Source: Candidatus Celaenobacter antarcticus
GTDB taxonomy: Bacteria > Cloacimonadota > Cloacimonadia > JGIOTU-2
Assembly: GCA_030765865.1 (NCBI GenBank)
Contig: JAVCDK010000067.1
Span: 1-37,235 of the forward strand
DNA: 37,235 nt
Reading direction: 5' to 3'
Part shown: positions 25,242 to 33,862 of the stretch, piece after piece
How positions within the stretch are numbered: position 1 is the first letter of the stretch
Layout of the letters: the number at the start of each line of letters is the position of its first letter
Notes under the pieces: model-generated
Told to the model about the DNA's origin: nothing
What the model saw: only the letters and a program-made list of their open reading frames with translations
Databases searched by the model: none
Position numbers and translations under genes: made by a program

Positions 25242-26582
25242 TCACTTCCCTACGCAGAATCTGTCAAATATAGAATTTATAATATCCTCATTGCTTATTT
25301 TCCCAACTATTTCCTCAAGATATTCACTTGCTTCATGGAGATCAAAAGCAATGAACTCAAGCCCTCTTTTTGCCTGTGTTGCTTCTATTGACTGGTTTAT
25401 CGCAATCAAGCTCTTTTCCGCAGCACTAAGCTGCCGGGAATTAGTAATCAAACCAACAGCTAAATCATCTCCGCTTACATTAATATTTTCGAGAATAATT
25501 TTCTTTAACTCTTCTATTCCACTTCCCGTTTTGGCAGAAATGAGAATCGAACCTTGATTTATCCCTTCAATCTTTTGTTTCAAATCTGATTTATTTAACA
25601 CAGATATCAATTTTATTCCTTCAAAGTTTGGTATTGATGTTTCACGTGAAACAGAACAATCTTCGATCCACAAAATAAGATGTGCATTCGTCAAAACTTT
25701 ATATGATTTCTCTATCCCAAAACGCTCGACTTTATCTGCTCTTTCTCTTAAACCTGCAGTATCAAAGAGCTTCACTAAATATCCTTCAAGGGCTATATCC
25801 TCTTCAATGTAATCTCTTGTTGTGCCGGGAACGTCTGTCACGATTGCTCTTTCGTTCTCAATGATTTTATTGAACACACTAGATTTACCTGCGTTTGGAG
25901 GTCCTGCAATAACTACCCGATAGCCATCGTGAAGTATGAGTCCCTCATGAGCAGTTGTGATCAACCTCTCTATTTTCGATTTTATCCTTTTTAAAATGGT
26001 GAGATAATCCTGATATTTCTTGTGCTCCAACCCCCGATCAGAAAAATCTATATCTAATTCTATCTCAGATCTAACGGACGTTATTTCCTCCATAATCTGA
26101 TTGATTGAATTATATAATTTCCCCTCAAGTTGATATATCGCTGATTCTAATGAATGTTTTGTTGACGCATGAATTAAATCAATGACGGCTTCTGCTTCTG
26201 TTAGATCCATTTTTCCGTTAAGAAATGCTCGTTTTGTAAATTCACCCTTCTCCGCATGTCTTGCACCATTTTTTAGTATAGTCTGAAGAACGCTTTGAGT
26301 CACAAAAGCGCCCCCATGACAACTTATCTCTGCTACATCTTCACCAGTAAAACTGTTTGGTTTTTTGAAAATGGAAACAAGTGCTTCATCTAACAATAAA
26401 TTGTCATTATAAATCTTGCCGTAATATATGTGATGCGACTGCATGTCATCTGTGTGGGTATTTGACTTGAACGTTTTCTCTATTATATCAATACAATCTG
26501 AACCACTAATCCTTATTACAGAAATCCCGCCAATGCCCGGTGGTGTTGAAACAGCTGCAATCGTGTCACTGTGTCGTGTCAT
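25242..26582 (-). CDS. mnmE: tRNA modification GTPase MnmE (TrmE)
   Basis: With MnmG it installs the (carboxymethyl)aminomethyl group on uridine 34 of certain tRNAs. The 446 residues match the family length. Visible are the N-terminal tetrahydrofolate-binding domain (PPGIGGISVIRISG), the helical domain, the inserted G domain with G1 GPPNAGKSS (about 225-233), DVPGTTRD, DTAGLR and NKSD motifs, and the C-terminal catalytic Cys motif CVGK. Its start overlaps the dxs stop (ATGA), so it is coupled to the upstream minus-strand genes. It is not in its frequent place next to yidC. Confidence 0.97.
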   Translation of the reverse strand: MTRHSDTIAAVSTPPGIGGISVIRISGSDCIDIIEKTFKSNTHTDDMQSHHIYYGKIYNDNLLLDEALVSIFKKPNSFTGEDVAEISCHGGAFVTQSVLQTILKNGARHAEKGEFTKRAFLNGKMDLTEAEAVIDLIHASTKHSLESAIYQLEGKLYNSINQIMEEITSVRSEIELDIDFSDRGLEHKKYQDYLTILKRIKSKIERLITTAHEGLILHDGYRVVIAGPPNAGKSSVFNKIIENERAIVTDVPGTTRDYIEEDIALEGYLVKLFDTAGLRERADKVERFGIEKSYKVLTNAHLILWIEDCSVSRETSIPNFEGIKLISVLNKSDLKQKIEGINQGSILISAKTGSGIEELKKIILENINVSGDDLAVGLITNSRQLSAAEKSLIAINQSIEATQAKRGLEFIAFDLHEASEYLEEIVGKISNEDIINSIFDRFCVGK

Positions 26583-28447
26583 AAAATAAGTATTAATGAA
26601 TAAATATTTTTTGCAGTTAGACCTATCTTTTTCCTTAAAATATCCGCATCACCATATGTAACAAATTCATCAGGAAGCCCAAAACGATTAATAGCAAAAT
26701 TAATTTTCAGCTCATTACATTTTTCAAGAATCGCTGAACCAAATCCCCCGTAAATTGCATTTTCTTCGATTGTAATGATATTTTTAACTTTCTTCTCGTA
26801 CAGTTCATTTAATATATCTCCGTCAATCGGCTTGATAAATCGAGCATTTATGAGGAATGGGGCAATATTTTTCGTCTTTAACTTTTTGTAAACCTCAAAC
26901 CCTATCTTGAAACTTGTTCCAGCACACAATATGGCTGTCTTCTGTCCCTCGTATACTACTTCAAATTTACCCAATCTAATTCTTTCTTTTTTAAGATTAT
27001 ACTCATCAATCACGCCTCGAGGATACCGAACGGCTATTGGACCCTTGTCATATTTATTCATAAACAGAAGCATTCTTTTAAGCTCATCTCCATCCTTTGG
27101 AGCCATGATAACCATATTCGGTATGCACCGTAAGTAAGAAATATCAAAGGCGCCGTGGTGTGTTGGTCCATCTTCTCCCACAAGACCGGCTCTGTCGATT
27201 GCAAACCTCACGGGCAGTTTTTGTAGTGCCACGTCGTGAATTATCTGATCATACGCGCGCTGAAGAAAAGTCGAATATATCGCCACATAGGGTTTCAGTC
27301 CTTCAGAAGCGATGCCGGCAGCAAAGGTTACTGCATGCTGTTCTGCGATTCCTACATCATAGAATCTGTCACCAAATCTATCCCTGAAATCACTAAGGCC
27401 TGTGCCGTCACACATTGCTGCTGTAATTGCAACCACATCTTTGTCTTTTTCGGCAATTTTTGTCAGAGTGTCTCCAAAAAGCTTAGAGTACGAGGGTTTG
27501 GGATGTTTTACCCTTTTCTTATTTATTTCCCCTGTTATATTATTAAAAGATGAAATGCCATGAAACTTTGTTGCATCTCTTTCTGCAAACTCATATCCCT
27601 TGCCTTTTTTTGTGATCATGTGTACAAGGGCAGGTTCGCTAATGTTGTTCCGTACTTGTTTTAGTATTTTTATTGCTGTGGGTAGATCATGACCGTTTAT
27701 CGGACCTATATACCTAAAACCAAGATCTTCAAAAAGACTATTGGGAATTATCATATTTAGGATGCTATCTTCAAATCTTCGAGCACCTGTAATAATTTTA
27801 TTTCTAACGCCCCTCGGCAAAGACTGCACCATTTCCCACACATCATTTTTGATGCGGTTATAGTGTCTGCCCGAAAGCACGTTCGCCAGGTAGTGGTGGA
27901 TCCCTCCAACATTTTTTGATATAGACATCGAATTATCATTGAGGATAACAATAATATCTTTTTTTAAGCCACCAATGTTGTTCAACCCTTCGTATGCTTC
28001 ACCTGCAGTGAGTGCTCCATCTCCAATAACGACAATTGTTTTTTCGGGTGTTTGTTTTTGTTCTTTTGCTACAGAAATCCCAAGAGCGGCAGAAAGTGAT
28101 GTGCTGCTATGTCCCACGCCAAAAGCGTCATACTTGCTCTCTGAGATTGAATTAAAGCCGCTCAATCCGCCATATTGCCGTAAGTTCTCAAATGCCTTAT
28201 TCCGCTCTGTTAGTATTTTATATGCATATGATTGATGCCCGACATCCCAGATTATTCTATTCTTCAGCGGATCGAATACATTTAAAAGTGCGACCGTAAC
28301 CTCTACCACTCCGAGACTTGGAGCAAGATGTCCTCCTGTTTTTGACGTAACTTCAATAATTCGGCTTCTCAAATCTTTGCATAATTCTTTTAGGTCAAGC
28401 ATATCCAAAGTTTTAATATCATTAGGATTCTGTATTTTTTCTAACAT
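26579..28447 (-). CDS. dxs: 1-deoxy-D-xylulose-5-phosphate synthase
   Basis: First enzyme of the MEP isoprenoid pathway: it condenses pyruvate and glyceraldehyde-3-phosphate using thiamine diphosphate. The full-length 622-residue protein has GGHLAPSLG near the N-terminus, the thiamine diphosphate/Mg site GDGALTAGEAYEG ending in NDN (about 144-172), the transketolase central domain (AAMCDGTG, DVGIAEQHAV, DRAGLVGEDGPTHHG) and the C-terminal domain. Its start overlaps the engB stop by 7 bp and its stop overlaps the mnmE start by 3 bp. Confidence 0.97.
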   Translation of the reverse strand: MLEKIQNPNDIKTLDMLDLKELCKDLRSRIIEVTSKTGGHLAPSLGVVEVTVALLNVFDPLKNRIIWDVGHQSYAYKILTERNKAFENLRQYGGLSGFNSISESKYDAFGVGHSSTSLSAALGISVAKEQKQTPEKTIVVIGDGALTAGEAYEGLNNIGGLKKDIIVILNDNSMSISKNVGGIHHYLANVLSGRHYNRIKNDVWEMVQSLPRGVRNKIITGARRFEDSILNMIIPNSLFEDLGFRYIGPINGHDLPTAIKILKQVRNNISEPALVHMITKKGKGYEFAERDATKFHGISSFNNITGEINKKRVKHPKPSYSKLFGDTLTKIAEKDKDVVAITAAMCDGTGLSDFRDRFGDRFYDVGIAEQHAVTFAAGIASEGLKPYVAIYSTFLQRAYDQIIHDVALQKLPVRFAIDRAGLVGEDGPTHHGAFDISYLRCIPNMVIMAPKDGDELKRMLLFMNKYDKGPIAVRYPRGVIDEYNLKKERIRLGKFEVVYEGQKTAILCAGTSFKIGFEVYKKLKTKNIAPFLINARFIKPIDGDILNELYEKKVKNIITIEENAIYGGFGSAILEKCNELKINFAINRFGLPDEFVTYGDADILRKKIGLTAKNIYSLILIL

Positions 28448-29073
28448 GTAACTTCTCCATTCTTAACTAGTGCAGTAAGCTCCCCAATCCATTCTAATAT
28501 TTCCTCTCTTCCAATCCTTGATTTTGAAGAGAATCCAATAATTTCGTGCTGCGGCAATAACAGAAACTGATCCTTTAGCATCCTTATCTTGATCGCTGCC
28601 TGGGACTTGCTTAATTTATCAGCCTTTGTCGGAACAAGCAGCATCTCTTTTCTATGAGATGCAATCCAATCTTTCGCTTCAATATCCTTTTTATCTGCAT
28701 TATGCCGCAAGTCCACAATCAATATTAATCCGCAAAGATTTTTTCTCCTTGAAATATAATCATCTATAAGTATTTTCCATGCGTGCTGTGTTTTCTCTGA
28801 TATTTTTGCATATCCATAACCTGGAAGATCGGCAAAATTAATCTTTTCTTTCTGAACATTAAATTTGCATGAAACCTCAAAGATGTTTATCGTGCGGGTC
28901 TTACCTGGTTTCTTGCTGATTTGAGCAAGATTTTTTCTTTGAAGTAATGTATTTATCAAAGATGATTTGCCAACATTAGAGCGACCAATAAAGGCAATCT
29001 CAGGAAATTCACTTTGCGAAAGATCTGTAAATTTATATGCGCTTTCGATAAACTTAGAATCAATAACTTTCAT
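28441..29073 (-). CDS. ysxC: Ribosome biogenesis GTP-binding protein EngB/YsxC
   Basis: GTPase of 210 residues for late assembly of the large ribosomal subunit. The motifs are G1 GRSNVGKSSL, G2 region KPGKTRTINIF, G3 DLPGYGYAK and G4 TKADK. The length is normal for the family. It starts inside the end of queD (14-bp overlap) and ends 7 bp inside dxs, so this minus-strand cluster is a tightly packed operon. Confidence 0.96.
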   Translation of the reverse strand: MKVIDSKFIESAYKFTDLSQSEFPEIAFIGRSNVGKSSLINTLLQRKNLAQISKKPGKTRTINIFEVSCKFNVQKEKINFADLPGYGYAKISEKTQHAWKILIDDYISRRKNLCGLILIVDLRHNADKKDIEAKDWIASHRKEMLLVPTKADKLSKSQAAIKIRMLKDQFLLLPQHEIIGFSSKSRIGREEILEWIGELTALVKNGEVTC

Positions 29074-29440
29074 GTTGCCGATAAATTACAGAATATTTTT
29101 CTGATTCGCTTACTTCAATTTCAAACACAGATGTGCTTTCATTATTAAAAACCAATTGAGCTTTTTCAAATATTTTTTGTGCAATCAATTCAGAAGTAGG
29201 GTTGGAATTCTCAAAGCATTTTAAACTGTTAAGATTTTCATGATCAAATTCTTGCAATAAATTATTGAACTTACTCTTCAGAATTTTAAAATCTATGGTC
29301 ATTCCAAGTTCGTCAATTTTATTACATTTCAGTGCAAGACGAACATTCCAGTTGTGTCCGTGCACTTTTGCGCAGTCGCCTTTGTAGCCCACAAGATTGT
29401 GGGCAGCGCTGAAATTACTTTTAATATTAATAATAAACAT
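29060..29440 (-). CDS. queD: 6-carboxytetrahydropterin synthase (QueD/PTPS family)
   Basis: Makes 6-carboxy-5,6,7,8-tetrahydropterin from dihydroneopterin triphosphate in queuosine precursor synthesis. I chose the ATG at 29440 because AAGG lies 6 nt upstream; a GTG at 29452 would add four residues. The 126-residue product has zinc ligands His14, His27 and His29, catalytic Cys23 in GDCAKVHGHNW, the FDHENLN segment and the late Glu motif (EIEVSESEKYS). The CxxxHGH form supports QueD over eukaryotic-type PTPS. It is the first gene of the queD-engB-dxs-mnmE operon. No other queuosine gene is in the window. Confidence 0.9.
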   Translation of the reverse strand: MFIINIKSNFSAAHNLVGYKGDCAKVHGHNWNVRLALKCNKIDELGMTIDFKILKSKFNNLLQEFDHENLNSLKCFENSNPTSELIAQKIFEKAQLVFNNESTSVFEIEVSESEKYSVIYRQHESY

Positions 29441-29470
29441 AGCTACCTTCACATATGAGCTTATTTATTA

Positions 29471-29500
29471 TTGTAATTTGTTGTCAAAATATTCTATACT
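29471..29500 (+). promoter_or_regulatory. Possible sigma-70 promoter of tldD
   Basis: TTGTAA (29471-29476) and TATACT (29495-29500) with an 18-bp spacer lie in the divergent region between queD and tldD, giving a leader of roughly 45 nt. The match is moderate. On the opposite strand TTGACA (29487 to 29482) could be a -35 box for queD, but I see no good -10 for it. Confidence 0.35.
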
Positions 29501-29553
29501 TTCTTGACAGCATTAAACATATTTTAAGCCTGAGTATTGCCATGGAGGTACTA

Positions 29554-30942
29554 ATGATTAAGAAATCAATAGTTGAACGCGTCCTTCAAAAAGCGCTTTC
29601 AAACGGAGCAGATTTTTCTGAAATTTTTTTGGAAGATTCTACTACTTCAACTATGCAACTACTTGATAGTAAGATAGTAAATTCCATCACCGGAAATGAT
29701 TACGGCGTTGGCATACGGGTTTTTTATGGACATAAAGCGATCTATGCTTACACAAATGATGTCTCAGAAAAAAGTCTTCTCAAAGTTGCAGAAGCTGTGA
29801 GCAAAGCTGGAATCGGAGAAAAATCTCTGAAAATCGTCCCCCTAACTCAAACATTATATGATTCTCCTCACAAAATTCTTACACCCTTTAACTCTGTGCC
29901 TAATCAGGATAAAATAGCTTTTGTTCATTTAATTGATGCAGCTTCTCGAAATTTCTCAGATTATATTTCTCAAGTGAGTATTAATTATATGGAAAAAGTT
30001 CAGAATGTCATGATAGCAAACAGTGAAGGATTATTTACTCAAGATCAGAGAACTTATGCTCGTGTATACGTGAGCTCTATTGCGCATAAGGACAACCAGA
30101 TGCAAACTGGATCAGAAGGACCAGGTGCACTAATGGGCTATGAATTCTTCAAGAACCTCGCCGCTGAAGAACTTGGCAGAACAACAGCAGAAAGAGCTGT
30201 TAAAATGCTGCTCGCTGATTATGCTCCTAGTGGCAAATTCCCTGTTATTATCGGAAATGCGTTTGGCGGTGTAATATTTCACGAGGCGTGCGGACATTCT
30301 CTTGAAACAACATCTGTCGCAAAAGGGGCTTCCGTGTTTGCAGATAAGCTGAATACTCAGATTGCAAATCCATGTGTTACTGCGATAGATGATGGGACAA
30401 TGCCAAACAGGTGGGGCTCTACTACTGTTGATGATGAGGGCAATCCTACCCAAAGAACTGTTCTGATAGACAAGGGTGTACTCAAATCATTTATGGTCGA
30501 CAAACTTGGAGGAATGAAAATTGGTTTCCCCCCAACTGGAAGCGGCAGAAGGCAGTCTTACAAATTCGCCCCAACATCACGTATGAGAAATACTTACATT
30601 GATAAGGGTCCAGATACAATTGATGATATGATATCTTCTGTCGGATTTGGATTGTACGCCAAAAAGATGGGCGGTGGTTCTGTGCAACCAGGAACGGGTG
30701 ACTTCAATTTCTCTGTAGGCGAAGGATATCTTATTGAAGGCGGTAAGGTTACAAAACCAGTTCGTGGCGCCACCTTGATAGGCAACGGAAAAGACATTCT
30801 CAAGAGGATCAGTATGGTCAGCGATGATCTTAAGCTTGCTGAAGGGATGTGTGGCTCTCAAAGCGGGATCGTCCCAACTTGTGTAGGTCAACCGACAATT
30901 AAAATCGAAGAGATTGTTGTCGGCGGAAGAAAGGAGAAGTAA
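29554..30942 (+). CDS. tldD: Metalloprotease TldD
   Basis: Zinc-dependent peptidase subunit that works as a heterodimer with TldE/PmbA; the pair degrades unfolded peptides and matures some modified peptides. I chose ATG 29554, preceded by GGAGG (29545-29549); upstream in-frame ATGs at 29542 and 29455 lack such a site. The 462 residues include the zinc motif HEACGH (His243, Glu244, His248), the family motifs GxxFxDKLNTQI and DDEGNPTQRTVLI, and the glycine-rich C-terminal barrel (GGGSVQPGTGDFNFSVGEGY). The stop overlaps the tldE start by one base. Confidence 0.95.
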   Translation: MIKKSIVERVLQKALSNGADFSEIFLEDSTTSTMQLLDSKIVNSITGNDYGVGIRVFYGHKAIYAYTNDVSEKSLLKVAEAVSKAGIGEKSLKIVPLTQTLYDSPHKILTPFNSVPNQDKIAFVHLIDAASRNFSDYISQVSINYMEKVQNVMIANSEGLFTQDQRTYARVYVSSIAHKDNQMQTGSEGPGALMGYEFFKNLAAEELGRTTAERAVKMLLADYAPSGKFPVIIGNAFGGVIFHEACGHSLETTSVAKGASVFADKLNTQIANPCVTAIDDGTMPNRWGSTTVDDEGNPTQRTVLIDKGVLKSFMVDKLGGMKIGFPPTGSGRRQSYKFAPTSRMRNTYIDKGPDTIDDMISSVGFGLYAKKMGGGSVQPGTGDFNFSVGEGYLIEGGKVTKPVRGATLIGNGKDILKRISMVSDDLKLAEGMCGSQSGIVPTCVGQPTIKIEEIVVGGRKEK

Positions 30943-32276
30943 TGTTTGAAAAAGAATTTCAGGACATACAGTATCTCGCCAAAAAGCATGAAATCCAGCA
31001 TTATGATGCATATCTTTCAAAATCGAAGTCATTTTCAGTAAAAATCTTCCACCATGATATTGATACTTTCAAATACTCAGATTCAATCGGTCTTGGAATT
31101 AGAGTTATCATTGATGACATTACAGGTTATTCATATACAGAGAAATTAGACAAAGAATCACTCAACAAAGCCCTAGTAAGTGCCAAGAACAACGCAAAAG
31201 CAGTTGATTTTAAAGAAATAGCGATCTTGGAAAACTATCCGTCCATCAAAGAAGAACTCGATATTTATAACAAAGACCTTGAAAATATTCCGGTTGAGAA
31301 CAAGATTGAGAAAGCAAAAGAACTAGAAAAAATTGCGCTGGCCTCAGACAAAAGAATCATTAATGTTCCCCATGCACTTATTGGTGATAATGAATCTCTT
31401 TTCAAAATTGCTAATTCTACCGGTTTGAACAAAGAATATACAACAAATGCGTGTTATGGTCTTTCTTTTTGTCTTGCAAAAGAAGGAGACGAAACAAAAT
31501 CTGGTGCTTTTGAAATTATGTCTCGTGATTTTAATGACATTGATCCCAAAAAGATAAGCAAAGAAGCAGCCCAAAAGGCACTGGAACTATTAGGTGCGCG
31601 GGAAATTCAATCCGGCAACTATCCTGTCCTTTTCAACAATGAAATGTCGGCAACATTATTGAGCACATTCTGGAGTATCTTTTCAGCTAAAAAAGTACAG
31701 GAAGGTCAATCTCTCATGAGGGAACAGCTGGGAAAGAATGTTGCTCATTCCATTGTAAATATTATCGATGACGCATTACTCAACACGGGCTATAATACCC
31801 GTCCCTTCGACGATGAGGGTTATCCATCACAAAAGACTGTGCTGATTTCTGATGGTAGATTGCAGTCCTATCTCCACAACACAATTACCGCTCTTAAGGA
31901 TGGTACAATTTCAACAGGTAACGCAAGTAGATCTTTCAAAACTTCAATCAATATTTCACCATCGAATTTATACATTAAGCCCGGGTCGTCTTCAAAGGAC
32001 GATCTTTATTCTGTGTTTCCCAAGTGTATTGAAATTGTCCAGTTATCAGGTATGCACAGTGGCTGCAATACGATTTCGGGAGATTTTTCAATGGGCGCAC
32101 AGGGCTTTTACTGCGAAGGCGGACAAAGAAAATATCCAATTCACAATTTTACAGTCTCCGGAAATTTCCTCAACCTGCTGAAGCACATAGTTGGTCTTGC
32201 AGATGATCTCAAATTCAAACTTTCTGCAATCGGATCACCTTCAATTCTTGTCGAGAATCTTTCAATCAGCGGATAA
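30942..32276 (+). CDS. pmbA: TldE/PmbA-like partner of TldD
   Basis: The 444-residue homologue of TldD lacks the HExxxH zinc site, as expected for the non-catalytic TldE/PmbA subunit. Family features are FKYSDSIGLGIRV, DDEGYPSQKTVLI, the NASRSF and HSGCNTISGDFSMGAQGFY segments and a VSGNFLN end. AGGAG lies about 6 nt before the ATG, and the start shares one base with the tldD stop, so the two subunits are translationally coupled. Natural substrates cannot be told from the sequence; no obvious peptide precursor gene is adjacent. Confidence 0.93.
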   Translation: MFEKEFQDIQYLAKKHEIQHYDAYLSKSKSFSVKIFHHDIDTFKYSDSIGLGIRVIIDDITGYSYTEKLDKESLNKALVSAKNNAKAVDFKEIAILENYPSIKEELDIYNKDLENIPVENKIEKAKELEKIALASDKRIINVPHALIGDNESLFKIANSTGLNKEYTTNACYGLSFCLAKEGDETKSGAFEIMSRDFNDIDPKKISKEAAQKALELLGAREIQSGNYPVLFNNEMSATLLSTFWSIFSAKKVQEGQSLMREQLGKNVAHSIVNIIDDALLNTGYNTRPFDDEGYPSQKTVLISDGRLQSYLHNTITALKDGTISTGNASRSFKTSINISPSNLYIKPGSSSKDDLYSVFPKCIEIVQLSGMHSGCNTISGDFSMGAQGFYCEGGQRKYPIHNFTVSGNFLNLLKHIVGLADDLKFKLSAIGSPSILVENLSISG

Positions 32277-32280
32277 CATT

Positions 32281-33066
32281 ATGCGTGTAGGATTCCTCCA
32301 GTTTTCACCTGAACTGTTTCACGAGAAACAGAACCTTGAGAAAATTTCCAAGATGTTGAATAATTGCAGTACCGATCTCGTTGTTCTTCCTGAGCTTTGT
32401 ACAAGCGGATATTCATTCAATTCCAAAAACGAGATGGAACCTCTTTCCTCAACCGCGGATGGGAGAATTCCCGATTTCTTCAAACATATTGCTGAACGTG
32501 AGGATACTGCTCTTGTGGCTGGATTTCTCGAAAAAGATGGAAATCAATTCTACAATTCTCAAATTTTTATTGATCCTTCCGGAACTCAAACAATATATCG
32601 GAAAATTCATCTTTTCTTAAACGAAAAGGATCTTTTTGAAGCAGGAAATTCTGGTTTTAAGATTGCAAAGTATAATGACGCTTCTCTTGGGCTTATGGTT
32701 TGTTTTGATTGGATATTTCCCGAATCTGCACGCACGCTGTCGGTTATGGGTGCAGATATACTATGCCATTCTGCAAATCTCGTTTTGCCTTTCTGTCAAA
32801 AAGCTATGATAACCAGATCTATTGAAAATCATGTATATACAATAACCAGTAATCGAGTCGGAATTGAAAGAAGTGGGGATCAGGCACTTACTTTTACGGG
32901 AATGAGCCAGATAACTGATCCACAAGGCAATATTTTAGCTCAGGCAAACGAAGTTGAGGAAGTGCTGATTGCTGTCGATATAGATCATACAACTGCAAAA
33001 AATAAAATGATAACCGAGAAAAATCACTTGTTTGAGGACAGAAGAAAAGAATTTTACGAAGTGTAA
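32281..33066 (+). CDS. Nitrilase-superfamily carbon-nitrogen hydrolase
   Basis: Probable amidase of 261 residues. The catalytic triad of the superfamily is clear: Glu38 (LPELCTSGY), Lys108 (YRKIHLF) and Cys141 (MVCFDWIFPES). Its short length and lack of extra domains fit small-amidase branches such as omega-amidase or N-carbamoyl amide hydrolases; the substrate cannot be assigned. I start at ATG 32281, 4 bp after tldE; upstream in-frame ATGs lie inside tldE. It looks like the last gene of the tldD-tldE operon. Confidence 0.88.
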   Translation: MRVGFLQFSPELFHEKQNLEKISKMLNNCSTDLVVLPELCTSGYSFNSKNEMEPLSSTADGRIPDFFKHIAEREDTALVAGFLEKDGNQFYNSQIFIDPSGTQTIYRKIHLFLNEKDLFEAGNSGFKIAKYNDASLGLMVCFDWIFPESARTLSVMGADILCHSANLVLPFCQKAMITRSIENHVYTITSNRVGIERSGDQALTFTGMSQITDPQGNILAQANEVEEVLIAVDIDHTTAKNKMITEKNHLFEDRRKEFYEV

Positions 33067-33172
33067 TTATTTCTTACATTACAAATACATGTAATTCTGG
33101 GACGTCAAAAACTTGACACCAAATCAGGGCTCTCAGAATTGCACATTCTAAAGTACATCTGGAGGTTTAGCT

Positions 33173-33307
33173 GTGAAAAGAACGTTTCAGCCGCATAATA
33201 AACCAAAGAAAACTTCTCATGGTTTTCGTAAAAGAATGAAAACCAAAGATGGTAGAGCAATATTCAAACGCCGTCGTGCAAAACGTCGCAAAAGACTGTC
33301 CATATAA
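33173..33307 (+). CDS. rpmH: 50S ribosomal protein L34
   Basis: A 44-residue highly basic protein starting at GTG with GGAGG at 33161-33165. It has the L34 signature: [20 protein letters not shown], then [20 protein letters not shown] and an RLSI end. The length is exactly that of typical bacterial L34. It is followed 6 bp later by rnpA, the conserved bacterial order. The 106-bp gap upstream has TTGACA at 33113-33118 but only a weak -10. Confidence 0.97.
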   Translation: MKRTFQPHNKPKKTSHGFRKRMKTKDGRAIFKRRRAKRRKRLSI

Positions 33308-33313
33308 TGACGC

Positions 33314-33634
33314 GTGAAGAGAATTACCTCTCAGGCAGAATTTGATCAACTCAGAAAGCATGGTATACGAAAACGTACCCGGTATTTTGACCTTGTCTCG
33401 TGCGCTGTTGATAAAGGCAACGATTTCGGACTTGCCGTTATTGTATCAAAGAAAGTTGCAAATGCTGTGAAAAGAAATAAGATCAAGCGCTGGATAAAGA
33501 ACTTTGCTTATACTCATATTGATTTATTTCATATAAATAATAACTATCTCGTAATAGCCAAGCGGGGTATTTATGAGTTCGGTCACGATAACATATATAA
33601 CGAACTTGAAAATGTTCTTGAAGAATGTGAATAA
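33314..33634 (+). CDS. rnpA: Ribonuclease P protein component
   Basis: Protein cofactor of RNase P, which processes tRNA 5' ends. The 106-residue basic protein starts at GTG 33314, 6 bp after rpmH. It has the family motif region VSKKVANAVKRNKIKRWIK, whose RNK stretch is the family RNR-type motif. The N-terminal MKRITSQAEFDQLRKHG matches the usual start. Its end overlaps yidD. Confidence 0.95.
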   Translation: MKRITSQAEFDQLRKHGIRKRTRYFDLVSCAVDKGNDFGLAVIVSKKVANAVKRNKIKRWIKNFAYTHIDLFHINNNYLVIAKRGIYEFGHDNIYNELENVLEECE

Positions 33635-33848
33635 GATCATAAACCATTTTTTCGTACTTTTGATAACAATTTATCAAAAAATCATCTCACCCATTTTCCC
33701 TGATTCGTGCCGCTTTTATCCATCCTGTTCCACTTATGCAAAGAGCGCATTTCTGAAATATGGATTTCTAAAAGCGATGTATTTATCTTCCTGGCGCATT
33801 CTCAGGTGCAATCCCTGGTCAAGAGGAGGATTTGATCCATTACCATAA
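33612..33848 (+). CDS. yidD: Membrane protein insertion efficiency factor YidD
   Basis: Small amphipathic membrane-associated protein thought to help YidC-dependent insertion. The family core is clear: IYQKIISPIFPDSCRFYPSC, then STYAKSAFLKYG and RCNPWSRGGFDPLP with its conserved Cys residues. The start is uncertain. ATG 33612 gives 78 residues, close to the family length, with an overlap of 23 bp into rnpA. ATG 33573 (GGGG upstream) and GTG 33627 are alternatives. Confidence 0.93.
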   Translation: MFLKNVNKIINHFFVLLITIYQKIISPIFPDSCRFYPSCSTYAKSAFLKYGFLKAMYLSSWRILRCNPWSRGGFDPLP

Positions 33849-33862
33849 AGGATAAGTAAATT

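Noticed and set aside
33113-33142. Sigma-70 promoter for rpmH built on TTGACA at 33113
   Set aside because: The -35 is perfect, but the hexamers at 16-18 bp spacing (AGAATT, GAATTG, AATTGC) are poor -10 boxes, so I do not list it as a feature.
33067-33172. Possible replication origin or DnaA-box cluster upstream of rpmH
   Set aside because: rpmH often lies near oriC, but I find no TTATCCACA-like boxes here, only a weak inverted repeat (TTACAT 33074-33079 / ATGTAA 33089-33094), and no dnaA gene is adjacent.
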